From Gryllotalpicola ginsengisoli DSM 22003 (GTDB taxonomy: Bacteria > Actinomycetota > Actinomycetes > Actinomycetales > Microbacteriaceae), in contig NZ_AULK01000001.1 in assembly GCF_000419445.1 (NCBI RefSeq), positions 620,001-684,000 of the forward strand: 64,000 nucleotides of DNA, written 5' to 3'. The translations under genes were made by a program, and so were the position numbers. Of the stretch, positions 1 through 9,882 are shown piece by piece (position 1 is the first letter of the stretch; every line of letters begins with the position of its first letter). The notes beneath the pieces were generated by a model. The model made no database searches, had not been told where the DNA came from, and was given only the letters and a program-made list of their open reading frames with translations.

Positions 1-1004
1 TCGGTCGCGGTGTTGCGCTGGTGCCAGTACGGGTAGCGCAGCTCGGGCAGGCTGACCTTGTCGAGCGCGGCGCGCTCGTCGGCGGTGAGCTCGAGGTTCG
101 CCGCGGCGAGGTTGTCGGCGAGCTGCTCCTCGGTGCGTCCCGCGATGATCAGCGAGGTGATCTGCGGGCGACCGAGGGTCCAGGCGAGCGCGACCTGCGC
201 CGCAGAGACGCCGTGCCCGTCGCCGATCTCGACCAGCAGGTCGATGGTGTCGTAGAGCTTCTCCTCGTCGTACACGGGCGGCTCCGTCCAGCCGAGGAAG
301 CGGCGCGAGCCTTCCGGCGCGTCCTGCCCGCGGCGGTACTTGCCCGACAGCAGGCCGCCGGCGAGCGGGCTCCAGACGAGGATGCCGAGGCCCTGGTCGA
401 TGGAGACGGGGATGATCTCGTTCTCGATGTCGCGGGCCTGCAGCGAGTAGTACACCTGCGTCGACACCGGCTTCGCGAAGCCGTGCTTCTCGGTCGCGGC
501 GACGGCCTTCATCGTCTGCCAGCCGGTGTAGTTGGAGATGCCGGTGTAGCGCACCTTGCCGGACTGCACGAGGTGGTCGAGGGCGGCCCAGGTCTCCTCG
601 AGCGGGGTGCGGCCGTCCCATTCGTGCAGCTGGTACAGGTCGATGTGGTCGGTCTTGAGGCGGCGCAGGCTGTCCTCCGCGCCGCGGATGATGTGGTGGC
701 GGGAGGCGCCGGCGTCGTTCGGCCCCTCGCCCATGGTCATGCGCACCTTGGTCGCGATGAGCCAGTCGTCCCGGTCGCCGGCGAGGGCCTCGCCGATGAT
801 CGACTCCGACAGGCCCGCCGAGTACACGTCGGCGGTGTCGAGGATGTTGACGCCCGCGTCCTTGGCGAGGTCGAGCTGGCGGCGGGCGCCCGCCACGTCG
901 ATGTTCCCGACGGGCGTCGCCCAGCCGGTGCCGCCGAACCCCATCGTGCCGAGGGTGAGCGTCGAGATGCGCAGTCCAGATGATCCCAGCTGACGGTATT
1001 CCAT
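1..1004 (-). CDS. Aldo/keto reductase, 3' end cut by the window edge
   Basis: NAD(P)H-dependent aldo/keto reductase with a TIM-barrel fold; the substrate is unknown. The protein begins MEYRQLGSSGLRISTL and runs 334 residues before leaving the window at base 1. The family tetrad is visible: Asp and Tyr in NILDTADVYSAG, Lys in LIATKVRM and His in DLYQLHEW. The C-terminal cofactor-binding segment SLIIAGRTEEQLADNL is also present. The ATG at 1004 lies 7 nt after a TAGGCT hexamer (1012-1017) and has no Shine-Dalgarno, which suggests a leaderless transcript. It is divergent from the F420-type gene at 1069. The family is certain; the physiological role is not. Confidence 0.9.
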   Translation of the reverse strand, partial: MEYRQLGSSGLRISTLTLGTMGFGGTGWATPVGNIDVAGARRQLDLAKDAGVNILDTADVYSAGLSESIIGEALAGDRDDWLIATKVRMTMGEGPNDAGASRHHIIRGAEDSLRRLKTDHIDLYQLHEWDGRTPLEETWAALDHLVQSGKVRYTGISNYTGWQTMKAVAATEKHGFAKPVSTQVYYSLQARDIENEIIPVSIDQGLGILVWSPLAGGLLSGKYRRGQDAPEGSRRFLGWTEPPVYDEEKLYDTIDLLVEIGDGHGVSAAQVALAWTLGRPQITSLIIAGRTEEQLADNLAAANLELTADERAALDKVSLPELRYPYWHQRNTAT

Positions 1005-1068
1005 GCTCTCGAGCCTAGAGCCGAATCGATTCGACCTGCCAGTGACGCATCCTCTTTAGGCTGGGGGC

Positions 1069-1527
1069 ATGCCGCTTCAGGGAGAGTACGCACCGAGCAA
1101 GGAACAGTGGGCACGCACGCAGGCCGAGAGGTACGAGGCGTCGAACGGCACCGAGGCGAACGAACTGCGCGGCCGCCCGATCATCGTGCTGACGCACCTG
1201 GGGGCGAAGTCCGGGAAGCTCTACAAGACGCCGTTGATGCGGGTCGAGCACGAGGGCCGGTACGCCGTCGTCGCGTCGAAGGGCGGCGCGCCGAAGCATC
1301 CGACCTGGTACTGGAACCTCGTGGCGAACCCCCACGTCGAATTGCAGGACGGCGCCGTGAAGAAGGAGTACCTGGCCCGCGAGCTGGAGGACGGCCCCGA
1401 GCGCGACGCGTGGTGGCAGCGCGCCGTCGCCACCTGGCCCGACTACGCCGACTACCAGGCCAAGACCGACCGTCTGATCCCCGTCTTCGTGCTCACGCCG
1501 CTCGAGCCCGGAACTATCGAGCCCTGA
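1069..1527 (+). CDS. Nitroreductase/deazaflavin (F420)-dependent oxidoreductase family protein
   Basis: Small 152-residue Ddn-like protein of the actinobacterial nitroreductase family with a split beta-barrel fold, members of which bind F420 and reduce assorted substrates. Family signatures are the stretch [19 protein letters not shown] (about residues 39-57), then [21 protein letters not shown] and the hydrophobic end [10 protein letters not shown]. The ATG at 1069 follows TAGGCT (1057-1062) by 6 nt, so it is probably leaderless. The last 14 bases overlap the convergent GH3 gene. F420 use is inferred from the family; no F420 biosynthesis gene is in the window. Confidence 0.87.
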   Translation: MPLQGEYAPSKEQWARTQAERYEASNGTEANELRGRPIIVLTHLGAKSGKLYKTPLMRVEHEGRYAVVASKGGAPKHPTWYWNLVANPHVELQDGAVKKEYLARELEDGPERDAWWQRAVATWPDYADYQAKTDRLIPVFVLTPLEPGTIEP

Positions 1528-3757
1528 CCGCCTGCTCGTAGGCCGCCACCAGCTGGTCGGCGGCCCCCTCGGGCGCGCCGGGGAGGAAGCCGAGCATGTG
1601 CCCGAGCGGGATGGCGAGGAACATCCGGCCCTCGTTCGTGCTCGGGTCGAGCCCGAACGACTCGGTGCCGGGCAGCTGCGCGAGCGCGCCCTGCAGCAGT
1701 TGCGCGCCGACGGGGTCGGCGAGCCACTCGCCGATCGACGAGAACCGGGTGAGCAGGCGGGCGGGACCGCTCGCGTCGACGTGGACGGCGCCGGTGAGAC
1801 GGATGTCGCGGCTGGAGGCCCCGACCTCGAGGGTGAACTCCCCCGCATCCACGACCCAGCCGCGGCGCGCGGTCGACCAGTAGGCGAAGGCACGGGAGCC
1901 GAGCTCGATCGTCACCCGCTCGGAGGCGCCCGGCTCGAGGAACACCTTGCGGAACCCGACCAGCTCGTGGGCGGGCCGGTCCACGCCGCTGTGCGCATCC
2001 GAGCGGTACACCTGGGCCACCTCCGCCCCGGCGACGTCGCCGGTGTTCGCGATCGTGAACGAGACGGATGCCCCGTCGCCGCGCCCCTCGACGACGAGGT
2101 CGGAGTACGCGAACCGCGTGTAGCTGAGCCCGTGCCCGAACGGGTACGACACCGGCACCCCGAGGGTGTCGTAGTACCGGTAGCCGACGTAGACGCGCTC
2201 CCCGTAGACGACCTCGCCCTCGGCGCCGGGGAAGTTCAGGTGCGCGGGGGTGTCGGCGAGCTTCACCGGGATCGTCTCGGTGAGCTTGCCGCTCGGGTTG
2301 GCGCGGCCGAGCAGCAGCTCGGCGATGGCCGTTCCACCGGCCTGGCCGAGCAGCCAGCCCTCCAGGATCGCGCGCACCCGCCCCTCCCACGAGGCGGTCT
2401 CGACCACGCCGCCGTTGCTCAGCACCACGACGACGCGCCGGGTGGCCCGCGCGACGGCCTCGATGAGCGCCCGCTGGTTCGCCGGCAGCTCGATCGCGGT
2501 GCGATCGAAGCCCTCCGACTCGGCCGTGTCGGGCAGGCCGAGGAACAGCACGACGTGGTCGGCGCCGGCGGCGAGGGCGTGCGCCTGCGCGAGCAGCCGC
2601 TCGTCCTCCTCCTGGTCGCCGTCGAGGGTGAACCCCGGCGCGAAGCCGACCCGGTCGCCGAGGATGTCGGTCAGCGCGTCAAGCGGCGTGTCCAGGCGAG
2701 TGGGCACCACCTGCGAGCTTCCCGCGCCCTGGTAGCGCGGGGTGCGGGCGAACTCCCCGATCACGGCGATGCGGCTCGAGCCGCGCTCGGGCAGCGGCAG
2801 GGCGGCGTTCTCGTTCTTGAGCAGCACGGCCGACTCGCGGGCGGCGGATGCGGCGAGACCGTGGTGCTCGCCTGGATCCGGGGCCGCGGGGCCGTGCTGC
2901 GAGGCATCCGTGCGCTCGGCGAGCTCGAGCAGGCGGCCGACCGCCCGGTCGAGCACCGCCTCGTCGAGCCGGCCCTCCCGCACCGCCCGCACCACCTCGT
3001 CGCCGCCGCCCGGCAGCGGCATCTTGAGGTCGAGCCCGGCCCGGAGCGAGGCGACCCGGTCGGTGACCGCGCCCCAGTCGCTGACCACGACGCCGTCGAA
3101 GCCCCACTCCTCGCGCAGCACCGTCGTGAGCAGCCACGGATGCTGCGCCGCGTACTCTCCGTTGACCCGGTTGTACGCGGCCATCACGGTCGTCGGCCGG
3201 GCCTCCTTCACGACCCGCTCGAACCCGGCCAGGTAGATCTCGCGCAGGGTGCGCTCGTCGACCTGTGCGGAGACGTGCATGCGGTCGGTCTCCTGGTTGT
3301 TGACGGCGAAGTGCTTCACGGAGGTGCCTGCGCCGACCGACTGCACGCCCTGCACCAGGGCCGCGCCGAAGGCGCCGGAGACCAGCGGGTCCTCGCTGAC
3401 GTACTCGAAGTTCCTGCCGCCGAGCGGCGAGCGCTTGATATTGATGCCGGGCCCGAGCACCACGTCGACGCCGAGGGCGAGCGCCTCCCGGCCGATCGCG
3501 GCGCCGACGGCGTGCTGCAGCTCGGGGTTCCAGCTCGAGCCGAGGCCGACCGCGGGCGGGAAGCAGGTGGCGGGCGCGGCGCCGCCGATGCCGATGTCGG
3601 AGACCACGCGCAGCCCGTGCGGACCGTCGGCGGTGACGATGCGGCGCACGCCCGCATCGGGGAAGGCGGCGGTGCCCCAGAAGTCGGCGCCCGCGGTGAG
3701 CGCGGCCTTCTGCTCGAGGGTCAGCCGGGAGATCACGTCATCGTGCGAAGGCGCCAT
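1514..3757 (-). CDS. Glycoside hydrolase family 3 beta-glucosidase
   Basis: A 747-residue GH3 enzyme that would hydrolyse terminal beta-linked sugars from oligosaccharides. The N-terminal barrel covers about residues 1-290, with the conserved KHF pair near 148 and the nucleophile Asp227 in VVVSDWGAV. The C-terminal alpha/beta domain holds a candidate acid/base Glu in [10 protein letters not shown] fibronectin III-like domain ends the protein ([20 protein letters not shown]). No signal peptide is seen, so it is probably cytoplasmic. An in-frame start 45 nt upstream would run into the HAD gene. The chosen ATG at 3757 sits 7 nt after TAGGCT (3765-3770), which itself overlaps the upstream stop codon. 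The aglycone specificity is unknown. Confidence 0.93.
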   Translation of the reverse strand: MAPSHDDVISRLTLEQKAALTAGADFWGTAAFPDAGVRRIVTADGPHGLRVVSDIGIGGAAPATCFPPAVGLGSSWNPELQHAVGAAIGREALALGVDVVLGPGINIKRSPLGGRNFEYVSEDPLVSGAFGAALVQGVQSVGAGTSVKHFAVNNQETDRMHVSAQVDERTLREIYLAGFERVVKEARPTTVMAAYNRVNGEYAAQHPWLLTTVLREEWGFDGVVVSDWGAVTDRVASLRAGLDLKMPLPGGGDEVVRAVREGRLDEAVLDRAVGRLLELAERTDASQHGPAAPDPGEHHGLAASAARESAVLLKNENAALPLPERGSSRIAVIGEFARTPRYQGAGSSQVVPTRLDTPLDALTDILGDRVGFAPGFTLDGDQEEDERLLAQAHALAAGADHVVLFLGLPDTAESEGFDRTAIELPANQRALIEAVARATRRVVVVLSNGGVVETASWEGRVRAILEGWLLGQAGGTAIAELLLGRANPSGKLTETIPVKLADTPAHLNFPGAEGEVVYGERVYVGYRYYDTLGVPVSYPFGHGLSYTRFAYSDLVVEGRGDGASVSFTIANTGDVAGAEVAQVYRSDAHSGVDRPAHELVGFRKVFLEPGASERVTIELGSRAFAYWSTARRGWVVDAGEFTLEVGASSRDIRLTGAVHVDASGPARLLTRFSSIGEWLADPVGAQLLQGALAQLPGTESFGLDPSTNEGRMFLAIPLGHMLGFLPGAPEGAADQLVAAYEQAVRAR

Positions 3758-3767
3758 GCTCGGAAGC

Positions 3768-4526
3768 CTACGTGCGATCCGCCCGCCCGGACGCCCAGTC
3801 AAGCATCCACGGGTACAGCTCCTCGATCTGCGGGGCGCGCACGGTCGGCGCGGCCCCCTCCGGAACCGGCATGCGGTCGATCAGCGCGGTCGCCGCACCG
3901 AGTTGCGCCGCCGGCGCGAGATCGTTGACCCAGATGTCGCCGACCGACAGCAGCCGGTCGGGCGCGTCGGCGAGGCCGTGCTCGGCGAGCAGCCGCTCGA
4001 GGATCGCGGGCAGGCCGGCCGGCTTGTTCGCGCTCGTGACCACCTCGTCGAAGCTGCGGGTGAGCCCGAGCTTGTCGATCTGCTCGATGAGGCCGTTGGC
4101 CGGAGAGTTGCTGACCAGCACCCGGTGCGCGCCGGGCGGGAAGGCGGCCAGGAAGGAGGCGAAGCCCTCGGGGGCCCGGGTCGAGATCAGCCCGTCGGCG
4201 AGGTCGGCGCGGCTTGCGGTGTAGGCGGCGTCGATCTGCGCCTGCTGCAGGCCGATCAGGGTCGCCAGGCGCGCAGCCGCCGCGTAGCCGTCGATGGCGC
4301 CGTCGATCACGTGCAGGCCGAGGAACACCGGGTCGGCGTCGGTGAGCCCCTCCAGGGCGCGGTCGAGGCGCCCGTCGCACTGCAGGAACCGCGAGACGAC
4401 CCGGGTGATCAGGCCCGTGGCGCTGCCGGCCTCCTCGTCGAGATGCCGGGCGTAGGCGACCACCGGCTCGTCGCCGAGGCTCACGGTGCCGTCGAAGTCG
4501 AACACCAGCACGCACGCAGAGGTCAC
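3768..4526 (-). CDS. HAD-superfamily hydrolase
   Basis: A 252-residue haloacid dehalogenase-fold hydrolase, probably a phosphatase. Motif I is FDFDGTVSLG (nucleophile and acid Asp about residues 9-11). An alpha-helical cap follows, then motif II in RVLVSNSPANG, the motif III Lys probably in SANKPAG, and motif IV in LLSVGDIWVND. The start is GTG at 4526, 6 nt after TAGGGT (4533-4538), so it is probably leaderless. The stop codon lies 10 nt before the GH3 start on the same strand. The substrate cannot be read from the sequence. Confidence 0.85.
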   Translation of the reverse strand: MTSACVLVFDFDGTVSLGDEPVVAYARHLDEEAGSATGLITRVVSRFLQCDGRLDRALEGLTDADPVFLGLHVIDGAIDGYAAAARLATLIGLQQAQIDAAYTASRADLADGLISTRAPEGFASFLAAFPPGAHRVLVSNSPANGLIEQIDKLGLTRSFDEVVTSANKPAGLPAILERLLAEHGLADAPDRLLSVGDIWVNDLAPAAQLGAATALIDRMPVPEGAAPTVRAPQIEELYPWMLDWASGRADRT

Positions 4527-4546
4527 GCTTCGACCCTATCGGGCGG

Positions 4547-5362
4547 TCAGCGGCGACCGGCGTCGGGGCCCCACTTGGCCAGCACGGCCGCCTCGACGAT
4601 GGTTGCGATCGTGTACAGCACGATGGAGACGACCGTGATGAACACGACGATCGTCCACAGCTGCGGGTAGTCCGACTGCGACTTCGCGGTGACGATGCCC
4701 GCGCCGAGGCCCTGGAAGGTGAACAGCCACTCGTAGAGCATCGCGCCCGTGATCGCCCCCGGCACGGCGATGCGCATGGAGGCGAAGAAGTGCGGCAGCG
4801 CGGTCGGGATCGCCACCTTGCGCATGACCGTCCAGCTGCTGCCCCCGTAGACGCGCACGAGGTCTACCGCCTGGGCTCCGACCGAGCGGAAGCCGAGCGC
4901 GAGGTTCACCAGCAGCGGGAAGAACACCACGACGCCGCCGATGAACGCCGCCGTGACCGCCCCGTTGCCGAACACCAGGTAGATCACCGGCGCCATCGCC
5001 AGCAGCGGCACGGTGCGCAGCAGCATGGCGATGGGCATGAACATGAACTCGATCGGGCGGGCGAGGGCGAACACGATGGCGACGACGACGGATGCGCCGA
5101 CCCCGAACACGAACCCGAGCGCGGCGTGGCCGAGCGTCACCCAGAGCAGCCCGAACAGGTGCGCCCGGTTGTCCGCCGCGGTCTGGTCGGGCGTCATCGG
5201 GTTGTCGACGAACAGGTAGTCCCACACGTCCAGCGGCGTCTTGCCGACGTAGCTGTTCACGTGCATGAGCGTCAGGGCGAGCTGCCAGAGCAGGCCGAAG
5301 ATGACGAGGGATGCCGCGATCGTCAGCACCGTGACGCCGATGCGGCGCAGCGCGTACGCCAT
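4547..5362 (-). CDS. ABC transporter permease (SsuC/ThiX type), second of two
   Basis: A 271-residue inner-membrane permease, last gene of a four-gene importer operon. Five to six membrane segments are evident (TVLTIAASLVIFGLLWQLAL near the N-terminus, ending near VFITVVSIVLYTIATIVEAA). The EAA-like coupling loop is VRVYGGSSWTVMRKVAIPTALP, with the conserved Gly that contacts the ATPase. The ATG overlaps the preceding stop codon by one base (TGATG at 5364-5360), so translation is coupled. It is related to, but clearly different from, the permease upstream, so the pore is probably a heterodimer. Confidence 0.9.
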   Translation of the reverse strand: MAYALRRIGVTVLTIAASLVIFGLLWQLALTLMHVNSYVGKTPLDVWDYLFVDNPMTPDQTAADNRAHLFGLLWVTLGHAALGFVFGVGASVVVAIVFALARPIEFMFMPIAMLLRTVPLLAMAPVIYLVFGNGAVTAAFIGGVVVFFPLLVNLALGFRSVGAQAVDLVRVYGGSSWTVMRKVAIPTALPHFFASMRIAVPGAITGAMLYEWLFTFQGLGAGIVTAKSQSDYPQLWTIVVFITVVSIVLYTIATIVEAAVLAKWGPDAGRR

Positions 5363-6228
5363 CAGCGCGCCTCCCCGCTCGACCACGGGCTGACGAGCCG
5401 CCCGATCGCCCCGATCGCCCAGTAGGCGAACCCGGCGACGCCGGCGCAGGTGAACGCGAGCGCCCACAGCCGCACCGACGCGTTGTCGGACTGCGCGGCC
5501 AGCAGCTGGATGCCGAGGCCCGAGTCGACGTTGAGCAGGTAGTACTCCCCCAGCACCGAGCCGAGGAACGCGGCCGGGGCGGCGATCTTCAGGGCGGCGA
5601 AGATGCTCGGCAGGGCTGCGACCAGGCGCACCTTGATCAGCTCGGTGAGGGCGCCGCCGCCGTAGGCGCGCACGAGGTCGAGCTGGCTGCGGCTCGCCGC
5701 GCGCAGCCCGAGCAGCGCACCCACCACGGAGGTGAAGACGACGCTGATGGCGGCGAGGAAGATCGAGGTGGCGTGGCTGCCGACCTGCGTCATGATGGCG
5801 ACGATCGGGCCGATGGCGGTGAGCGGCACGCACGAGCACACCACCGCCAGCTGGGTGGCGAGGCCGTCGAGCCACGGCACCAGCAGCACCAGGAACGCCA
5901 GTGCGAAGGCGATCACGTTGCCCCACAGATAGCCCCAGCCCGCGGCGGCGGCCGTGTTGCCGATCGCGCTCCAGAACACGGGATCGGCGAGGTCGCGCAC
6001 CAGGGCGACCGCGACCGAGGAGGGGTAGGGCACGGCCTGGCTGCGGGCGAAGAAGATCGCCGAGATGGCCCACCAGACGAGCACGATCAGCACGATGCCG
6101 ACGATGGCGCCGGCCCACGGGGGTGCAGAGCGCATCGATCCCAGCATCCGTGCCCGCCCGCGGCCACGCGCCGTCTCGGCGTCGAGCGCGATGCTCTCGC
6201 CGAGCTCGTGGTCGAGCTCAGTCGACAT
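5362..6228 (-). CDS. ABC transporter permease (SsuC/ThiX type), first of two
   Basis: A 288-residue permease of the importer operon. A polar N-terminus of about 30 residues precedes the first membrane segment ([20 protein letters not shown]), and about six segments follow. The EAA-type loop reads [22 protein letters not shown]. The start overlaps the end of the ATPase gene by 11 bases and its stop overlaps the next permease start by 1 base, giving tight coupling. Two unequal permeases with one ATPase and one NMT1-like binding protein are typical of some actinobacterial uptake systems for thiamine-pyrimidine-like compounds; the substrate here is inferred only. Confidence 0.9.
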   Translation of the reverse strand: MSTELDHELGESIALDAETARGRGRARMLGSMRSAPPWAGAIVGIVLIVLVWWAISAIFFARSQAVPYPSSVAVALVRDLADPVFWSAIGNTAAAAGWGYLWGNVIAFALAFLVLLVPWLDGLATQLAVVCSCVPLTAIGPIVAIMTQVGSHATSIFLAAISVVFTSVVGALLGLRAASRSQLDLVRAYGGGALTELIKVRLVAALPSIFAALKIAAPAAFLGSVLGEYYLLNVDSGLGIQLLAAQSDNASVRLWALAFTCAGVAGFAYWAIGAIGRLVSPWSSGEAR

Positions 6229-7060
6229 TCGCGGCCCCGTGCGCCCCGAACAGGATCTCGGAGAGCCGGTCGTGGTACGCGTGGAACTCGGGCGTGCGCA
6301 TGATCTCCGGCGTGCGCGGGCGGGGCAGGTCGATCTCGACGATCTCGACGATGTGGCCCGGGCGCGCGCCCATCACGGCGACCACGTCGGAGAGGAAGAT
6401 CGCCTCGGCGATGCCGTGCGTGACCATCAGCGTGGTGGCCGGGCGCTCCCCGACGATGCGCTGCAGCTCGACGTTCATCCGCTGCCTGGTCATGTCGTCG
6501 AGCGCGCCGAACGGCTCGTCGAGCAGCATGATGCTCGGCTGCACGGCCAGGCATCGGGCGATCGAGACCCGCTGCCGCATGCCGCCGGACAGCTGCGCGG
6601 GCTTGGCGTTCTCGAAGCCTTTCAGCCCCACGAGCCCGATCAGCTCGTCGATCAGTCCCGGCGCGGGCGTGATGCCGGCCACCTCGAGCGGAAGCCGGAT
6701 GTTCTTGGCGACCGTGCGCCACGGCAGCAGCGCCGAATCCTGGAAGGCGATGCCGATCTCGTGGCTGCGCTGGATGTCGGCGGCCGACTTGCCGTTGATC
6801 GTCACCCGCCCGGCGGTCGGCGACTCGAGTCCGGCGAGGATGCGCAGGATCGTCGACTTGCCGCAGCCCGACGGCCCGAGCAGGGCCAGGAAGCTGTCCT
6901 TCTTGGTGCCGAGGTCGATGCGGCCGAGCGCCTCCACCGACCGGCGGCCCATCGAGAACGTCTTCGTCAGCCCCTGGATGTTGATGCCGGTCGCGAGCTC
7001 GGGCGATCCGGCGGGGTCGGTCGTGGCGGCCTGCGCTACGCCTGCGGACGGTGTTGCCAT
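6218..7060 (-). CDS. ABC transporter ATP-binding protein (SsuB/TauB/ThiZ type)
   Basis: A 280-residue cytoplasmic ATPase that powers the importer. Walker A is GPSGCGKST (residues 62-70), the Q-loop is [11 protein letters not shown], the signature is LSGGMRQR (157-164), Walker B with the catalytic Glu is [13 protein letters not shown] (177-189), and the switch His lies in VTHGIAEA. The first 25 residues are a low-complexity Ala/Thr/Pro extension. Although the gene sits 23 nt behind the binding-protein gene, it has its own TACCCT hexamer (7068-7073) 7 nt before the ATG. A leaderless internal promoter may therefore exist. Confidence 0.93.
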   Translation of the reverse strand: MATPSAGVAQAATTDPAGSPELATGINIQGLTKTFSMGRRSVEALGRIDLGTKKDSFLALLGPSGCGKSTILRILAGLESPTAGRVTINGKSAADIQRSHEIGIAFQDSALLPWRTVAKNIRLPLEVAGITPAPGLIDELIGLVGLKGFENAKPAQLSGGMRQRVSIARCLAVQPSIMLLDEPFGALDDMTRQRMNVELQRIVGERPATTLMVTHGIAEAIFLSDVVAVMGARPGHIVEIVEIDLPRPRTPEIMRTPEFHAYHDRLSEILFGAHGAANVD

Positions 7061-7083
7061 GCTCTAAAGGGTACGGGCGCGGC

Positions 7084-8193
7084 TCATGCCGACGGCACGG
7101 GCAGCGAGACGATGAGGTCCGGGTTCTCCTTGTAGACCTCGTCGATGATGCTCGTGTCGAACAGCTTGTCGGCCGTCGTCGTCACGCCCATCGCGGCCAG
7201 GGACTTGATGTTCTCGTCGATCAGGTCCTGGGTCAGGGTGAACAGGCCGTTCTTGTTGGTGTCCGCGGTGACGATCAGGCCGTTCTGGGCGGTCGCCTCG
7301 CTGGTCTGCTCGGTCTGGTCGAGCTTCTGGTCCTTGCCGTACTTGGTCACGGCGTAGGTGGCCGATTGCGCCGGGTCCTTGACCGCGTCGGTCCAGCCCT
7401 TGATCTCGGCGACGAGGAACGCCTTGAGCAGGTCGCGCTTGTTGTCGATCGTGTCCTGCGTGACGATGTACGTCTCGGCGACGAAGGGCAGCCCGTTGTC
7501 GGCGAAGCCGAGCGTGACCGGGGTGTAGCCGTCCTGGGTGGCGAGGATCGGCTCGTTGGTCAGGTACGAGAAGTGCGCGTCGTACTTGCCGGACTCGAGC
7601 GGCGTGATGCTGTACTGCGTCGCAACCGTCTTCACGTCGTCGGTGGAGAGGCCGTTCGCCTTGAGGAAGCCCTCCCAGATCACCTGGTTGGCGCCGGACT
7701 GCACGCCCACGGTCTTGCCCTTGAGGTCGTCCACCGTCGAGATCGGCGTCTTCTCCTTGAGCGAGAGCAGGCAGAACGGGTTCTTCTGATAGGTCGTGGC
7801 GATCGTCTTGAGCGGGGCGCCCTTCGCGATCGCGGGCGCGGTCGCCGACGGCGACGACAGCCCCACGAGCGCCTGACCGGAGACGACGACGTCCTCCGCC
7901 GTGGTGCTGCCGCTGTTGGCGATCAGGGTGACGCCGCTGAACCCGGCGTCTTTGTAGTAGCCCTTCTCGGTGGCGAAGTACTCGCCGGCGAACTCGATGT
8001 TCTTGATCCAGGAGAGCTGCAGGGCGATCGTGCCGTAGTCCTTCTTCCCGCCGCTCGAGCTGCCGCTCGAGGGGGATGACGAGGAGCATGCGGCCAGGAA
8101 GGACGAGCCGGCGAGGGCGAGCGCCCCGGCGCCGCCGAGGCGCAGGAAGCCGCGGCGGTCGAGCTGTGAGCGGGTGAAGGCGGACGAGGTCAT
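7084..8193 (-). CDS. ABC transporter substrate-binding lipoprotein, NMT1/THI5-like
   Basis: A 369-residue extracytoplasmic binding protein. The signal region has a twin Arg (LDRRGFLRLGG, a Tat-like motif) and a lipobox LAAC, so it is probably a Tat-exported lipoprotein. A Ser/Gly linker follows. The mature start LQLSWIKNIEFAGEYFA matches the pattern of NMT1/ThiY proteins that bind hydroxymethylpyrimidine-like or related heterocycles. The ATG follows TAGGTT (8200-8205) by 6 nt; there is no room for a TPP riboswitch. It is the first gene of the importer operon. Thiamine-precursor uptake is the best guess, but sulfonate, nitrate or riboflavin-type ligands cannot be excluded. Confidence 0.88.
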   Translation of the reverse strand: MTSSAFTRSQLDRRGFLRLGGAGALALAGSSFLAACSSSSPSSGSSSGGKKDYGTIALQLSWIKNIEFAGEYFATEKGYYKDAGFSGVTLIANSGSTTAEDVVVSGQALVGLSSPSATAPAIAKGAPLKTIATTYQKNPFCLLSLKEKTPISTVDDLKGKTVGVQSGANQVIWEGFLKANGLSTDDVKTVATQYSITPLESGKYDAHFSYLTNEPILATQDGYTPVTLGFADNGLPFVAETYIVTQDTIDNKRDLLKAFLVAEIKGWTDAVKDPAQSATYAVTKYGKDQKLDQTEQTSEATAQNGLIVTADTNKNGLFTLTQDLIDENIKSLAAMGVTTTADKLFDTSIIDEVYKENPDLIVSLPVPSA

Positions 8194-8216
8194 GGCGCGA
8201 ACCTAGCCGCGCCCCG

Positions 8217-8957
8217 TTACGGAGCGGTTTCGGCGCTGTTGCCGCTGTCGCACAGTGCCAGCAGCTCGTCGAACGACCGGATCTCGAGACCGGGCTCGGG
8301 CTGGTGCCGGCCGTGCTCCCAGCCGTGCCGGTTCAGCCACACCCCGCGCACTCCGGCCGCCTGGGCGCCCGCCACGTCGTACTCCAGGCTGTCCCCGACG
8401 TGCCACGCCCGCCCGGGCGCGACCCCCAGCGCGTCGAGCGCAGTGCGGAAGATCCGCGGCTCCGGCTTGGCGACTCCCGCCTCGGCCGAGATGACGACCG
8501 CATCGAACGCGTCGGCGAGACCGGTCGCCTCCAGCTTGGCGCGCTGCACCACGGACGGGCCGTTGGTGACGAGCGCGAGACGGATGCCCCGTCCGGCGGC
8601 CCGCTCGATCAGCCCGGCCACGTCGTCGTAGGCGCGGAAGGCGGCGAGCTCGGCCGCCCACTGCGCCTCGGCCAGTTCCCCGGCCGCCGGCTCGTCGAGC
8701 CCGTACACCTCGAGCGCCCGGCGCCACAGGGCGCCGTACAGCTCGCCGGTGCCGACGCCGCCGAGCAGCCAGCCGGTCGCGTGCAACTCGTACACCTCGG
8801 CCTCGAAGGCGAGGGTCGCCGCGGTGATCTCGGCGGCGTCGAGTCCGTGCGCCTCGGCGATCCGCGCCGCGCCGGCGGCCACCCCGGCCTCGAGCGCCTC
8901 GACCCAGTCGATCAGCGTGCCGTCGAGGTCGAGCAGCAGCGCGTCGGGCTCGTCCAT
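8217..8957 (-). CDS. HAD-superfamily hydrolase (phosphoglycolate phosphatase-like)
   Basis: A 246-residue HAD hydrolase with a helical cap. Motif I is LLLDLDGTLIDW (Asp10 and Asp12), motif II is LALVTNGPS, the motif III Lys is in GVAKPEPRIF, and motif IV is AWHVGDSLEYDVAGA. This arrangement is typical of phosphatases acting on small phosphorylated metabolites. ATG at 8957 follows TAGCAT (8964-8969) by 6 nt, so it is probably leaderless. It lies 23 nt from the binding-protein gene on the same strand; a functional link with the transporter is possible but not shown. Confidence 0.88.
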   Translation of the reverse strand: MDEPDALLLDLDGTLIDWVEALEAGVAAGAARIAEAHGLDAAEITAATLAFEAEVYELHATGWLLGGVGTGELYGALWRRALEVYGLDEPAAGELAEAQWAAELAAFRAYDDVAGLIERAAGRGIRLALVTNGPSVVQRAKLEATGLADAFDAVVISAEAGVAKPEPRIFRTALDALGVAPGRAWHVGDSLEYDVAGAQAAGVRGVWLNRHGWEHGRHQPEPGLEIRSFDELLALCDSGNSAETAP

Positions 8958-8976
8958 GCGGCGATGCTAGCCGCCG

Positions 8977-9876
8977 TCAGCGGCGCAGCAGTGTCGCCCG
9001 GGCGGCGGCGACGACCGCATCCGTCACCTCCGCCAGCAGCGACGAGCCGATCGCCCAGCGCTGCCAGTACAGCGCGACCCGCACGGAGCGGGCGCCGCCG
9101 AGCCGCACGAGCTCGCCGCGCTCGAGCTCGGCGGCGCACTGCTGGTCGGGCAGCAGGCCCCAGCCGAGGCCGCCGACGACGGCCCGGGCGAAGTCGGTCG
9201 AGGTGGGCACGAAGTGCCGCGGCGCCCGCGTCTCGCGCCCGGTCACCTCGCGGTAGAGACGCAGCTGCAGCATGTCCTTGCGGTCGAAGTCGACGACGGG
9301 GGCATTGGCGATGCGGCTGACGTGGGCGACGCCGCCGAGGTGCGCCTCCACATAGGCGGGGCTGCACACGGCGCGGTAGCGCATGACGCCGAGCGACGTG
9401 CTGACGGCGCCCTGCACCGGTTCTTTCACACTCGTGACCGCGGCCACCACCTCGCCGCGGCGCAGCTGCTCGGCGGTGTGCTCCTGGTCGTCGCGGCGCA
9501 GGTCGAAGAGCACGTCGGAGCGCGGGCCGAGGCCGATCAGGGCCGGCAGGAACCAGGTGGCGAGCGAGTCGGCGTTGACCGCGATCGGGATGGACACGGC
9601 CTCGCCGTCGCGACCCGACGAGGCGAGCCGGCGCTCCAGCTCGGCGCCGAGCAGCGCGACCTCGCGCGCGTGGCGCAGCACGTGCCGGCCGGCCTCCGTC
9701 GGCTCGACCGGGGTGACCCGCTGCACGAGAACTTGGCCTGCGGCCTGCTCGAGCGCCTTGATCCGCTGCGAGACGGCCGACGCCGTGACATGGAGCCGTG
9801 CGGCGGCCGCGTCGAAGGTGCCCTCGTCGATCACGGCGACCAGGGTGCGCAGCTGCTCCGGGGTGAAGTCGACCAT
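8977..9876 (-). CDS. lysG: LysR-family regulator, LysG/ArgP type
   Basis: A 299-residue LysR-type activator. The N-terminal helix-turn-helix is LRTLVAVIDEGTFDAAAARL plus TASAVSQRIKALE, followed by an effector-binding domain of two alpha/beta lobes. It is divergent from a LysE exporter gene, the arrangement known for LysG-LysE in corynebacteria, where LysG turns on lysE in the presence of basic amino acids. The sequence also fits ArgP. ATG at 9876 lies 6 nt after TAAGCT (9883-9888). Assignment rests mainly on the divergent lysE partner and the N-terminal similarity. Confidence 0.88.
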   Translation of the reverse strand: MVDFTPEQLRTLVAVIDEGTFDAAAARLHVTASAVSQRIKALEQAAGQVLVQRVTPVEPTEAGRHVLRHAREVALLGAELERRLASSGRDGEAVSIPIAVNADSLATWFLPALIGLGPRSDVLFDLRRDDQEHTAEQLRRGEVVAAVTSVKEPVQGAVSTSLGVMRYRAVCSPAYVEAHLGGVAHVSRIANAPVVDFDRKDMLQLRLYREVTGRETRAPRHFVPTSTDFARAVVGGLGWGLLPDQQCAAELERGELVRLGGARSVRVALYWQRWAIGSSLLAEVTDAVVAAARATLLRR

Positions 9877-9882
9877 AAGACG

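Noticed and set aside
1598-3928. Long forward open frame opposite the GH3 gene
   Set aside because: The composition is typical of a GC-rich antisense frame, with no domains; the opposite strand encodes an unmistakable GH3 enzyme.
8194-8216. TPP riboswitch before the NMT1-like importer
   Set aside because: Only about 23 nt separate the binding-protein ATG from the next gene, and a promoter hexamer lies 6 nt from the ATG, leaving no room for an aptamer.
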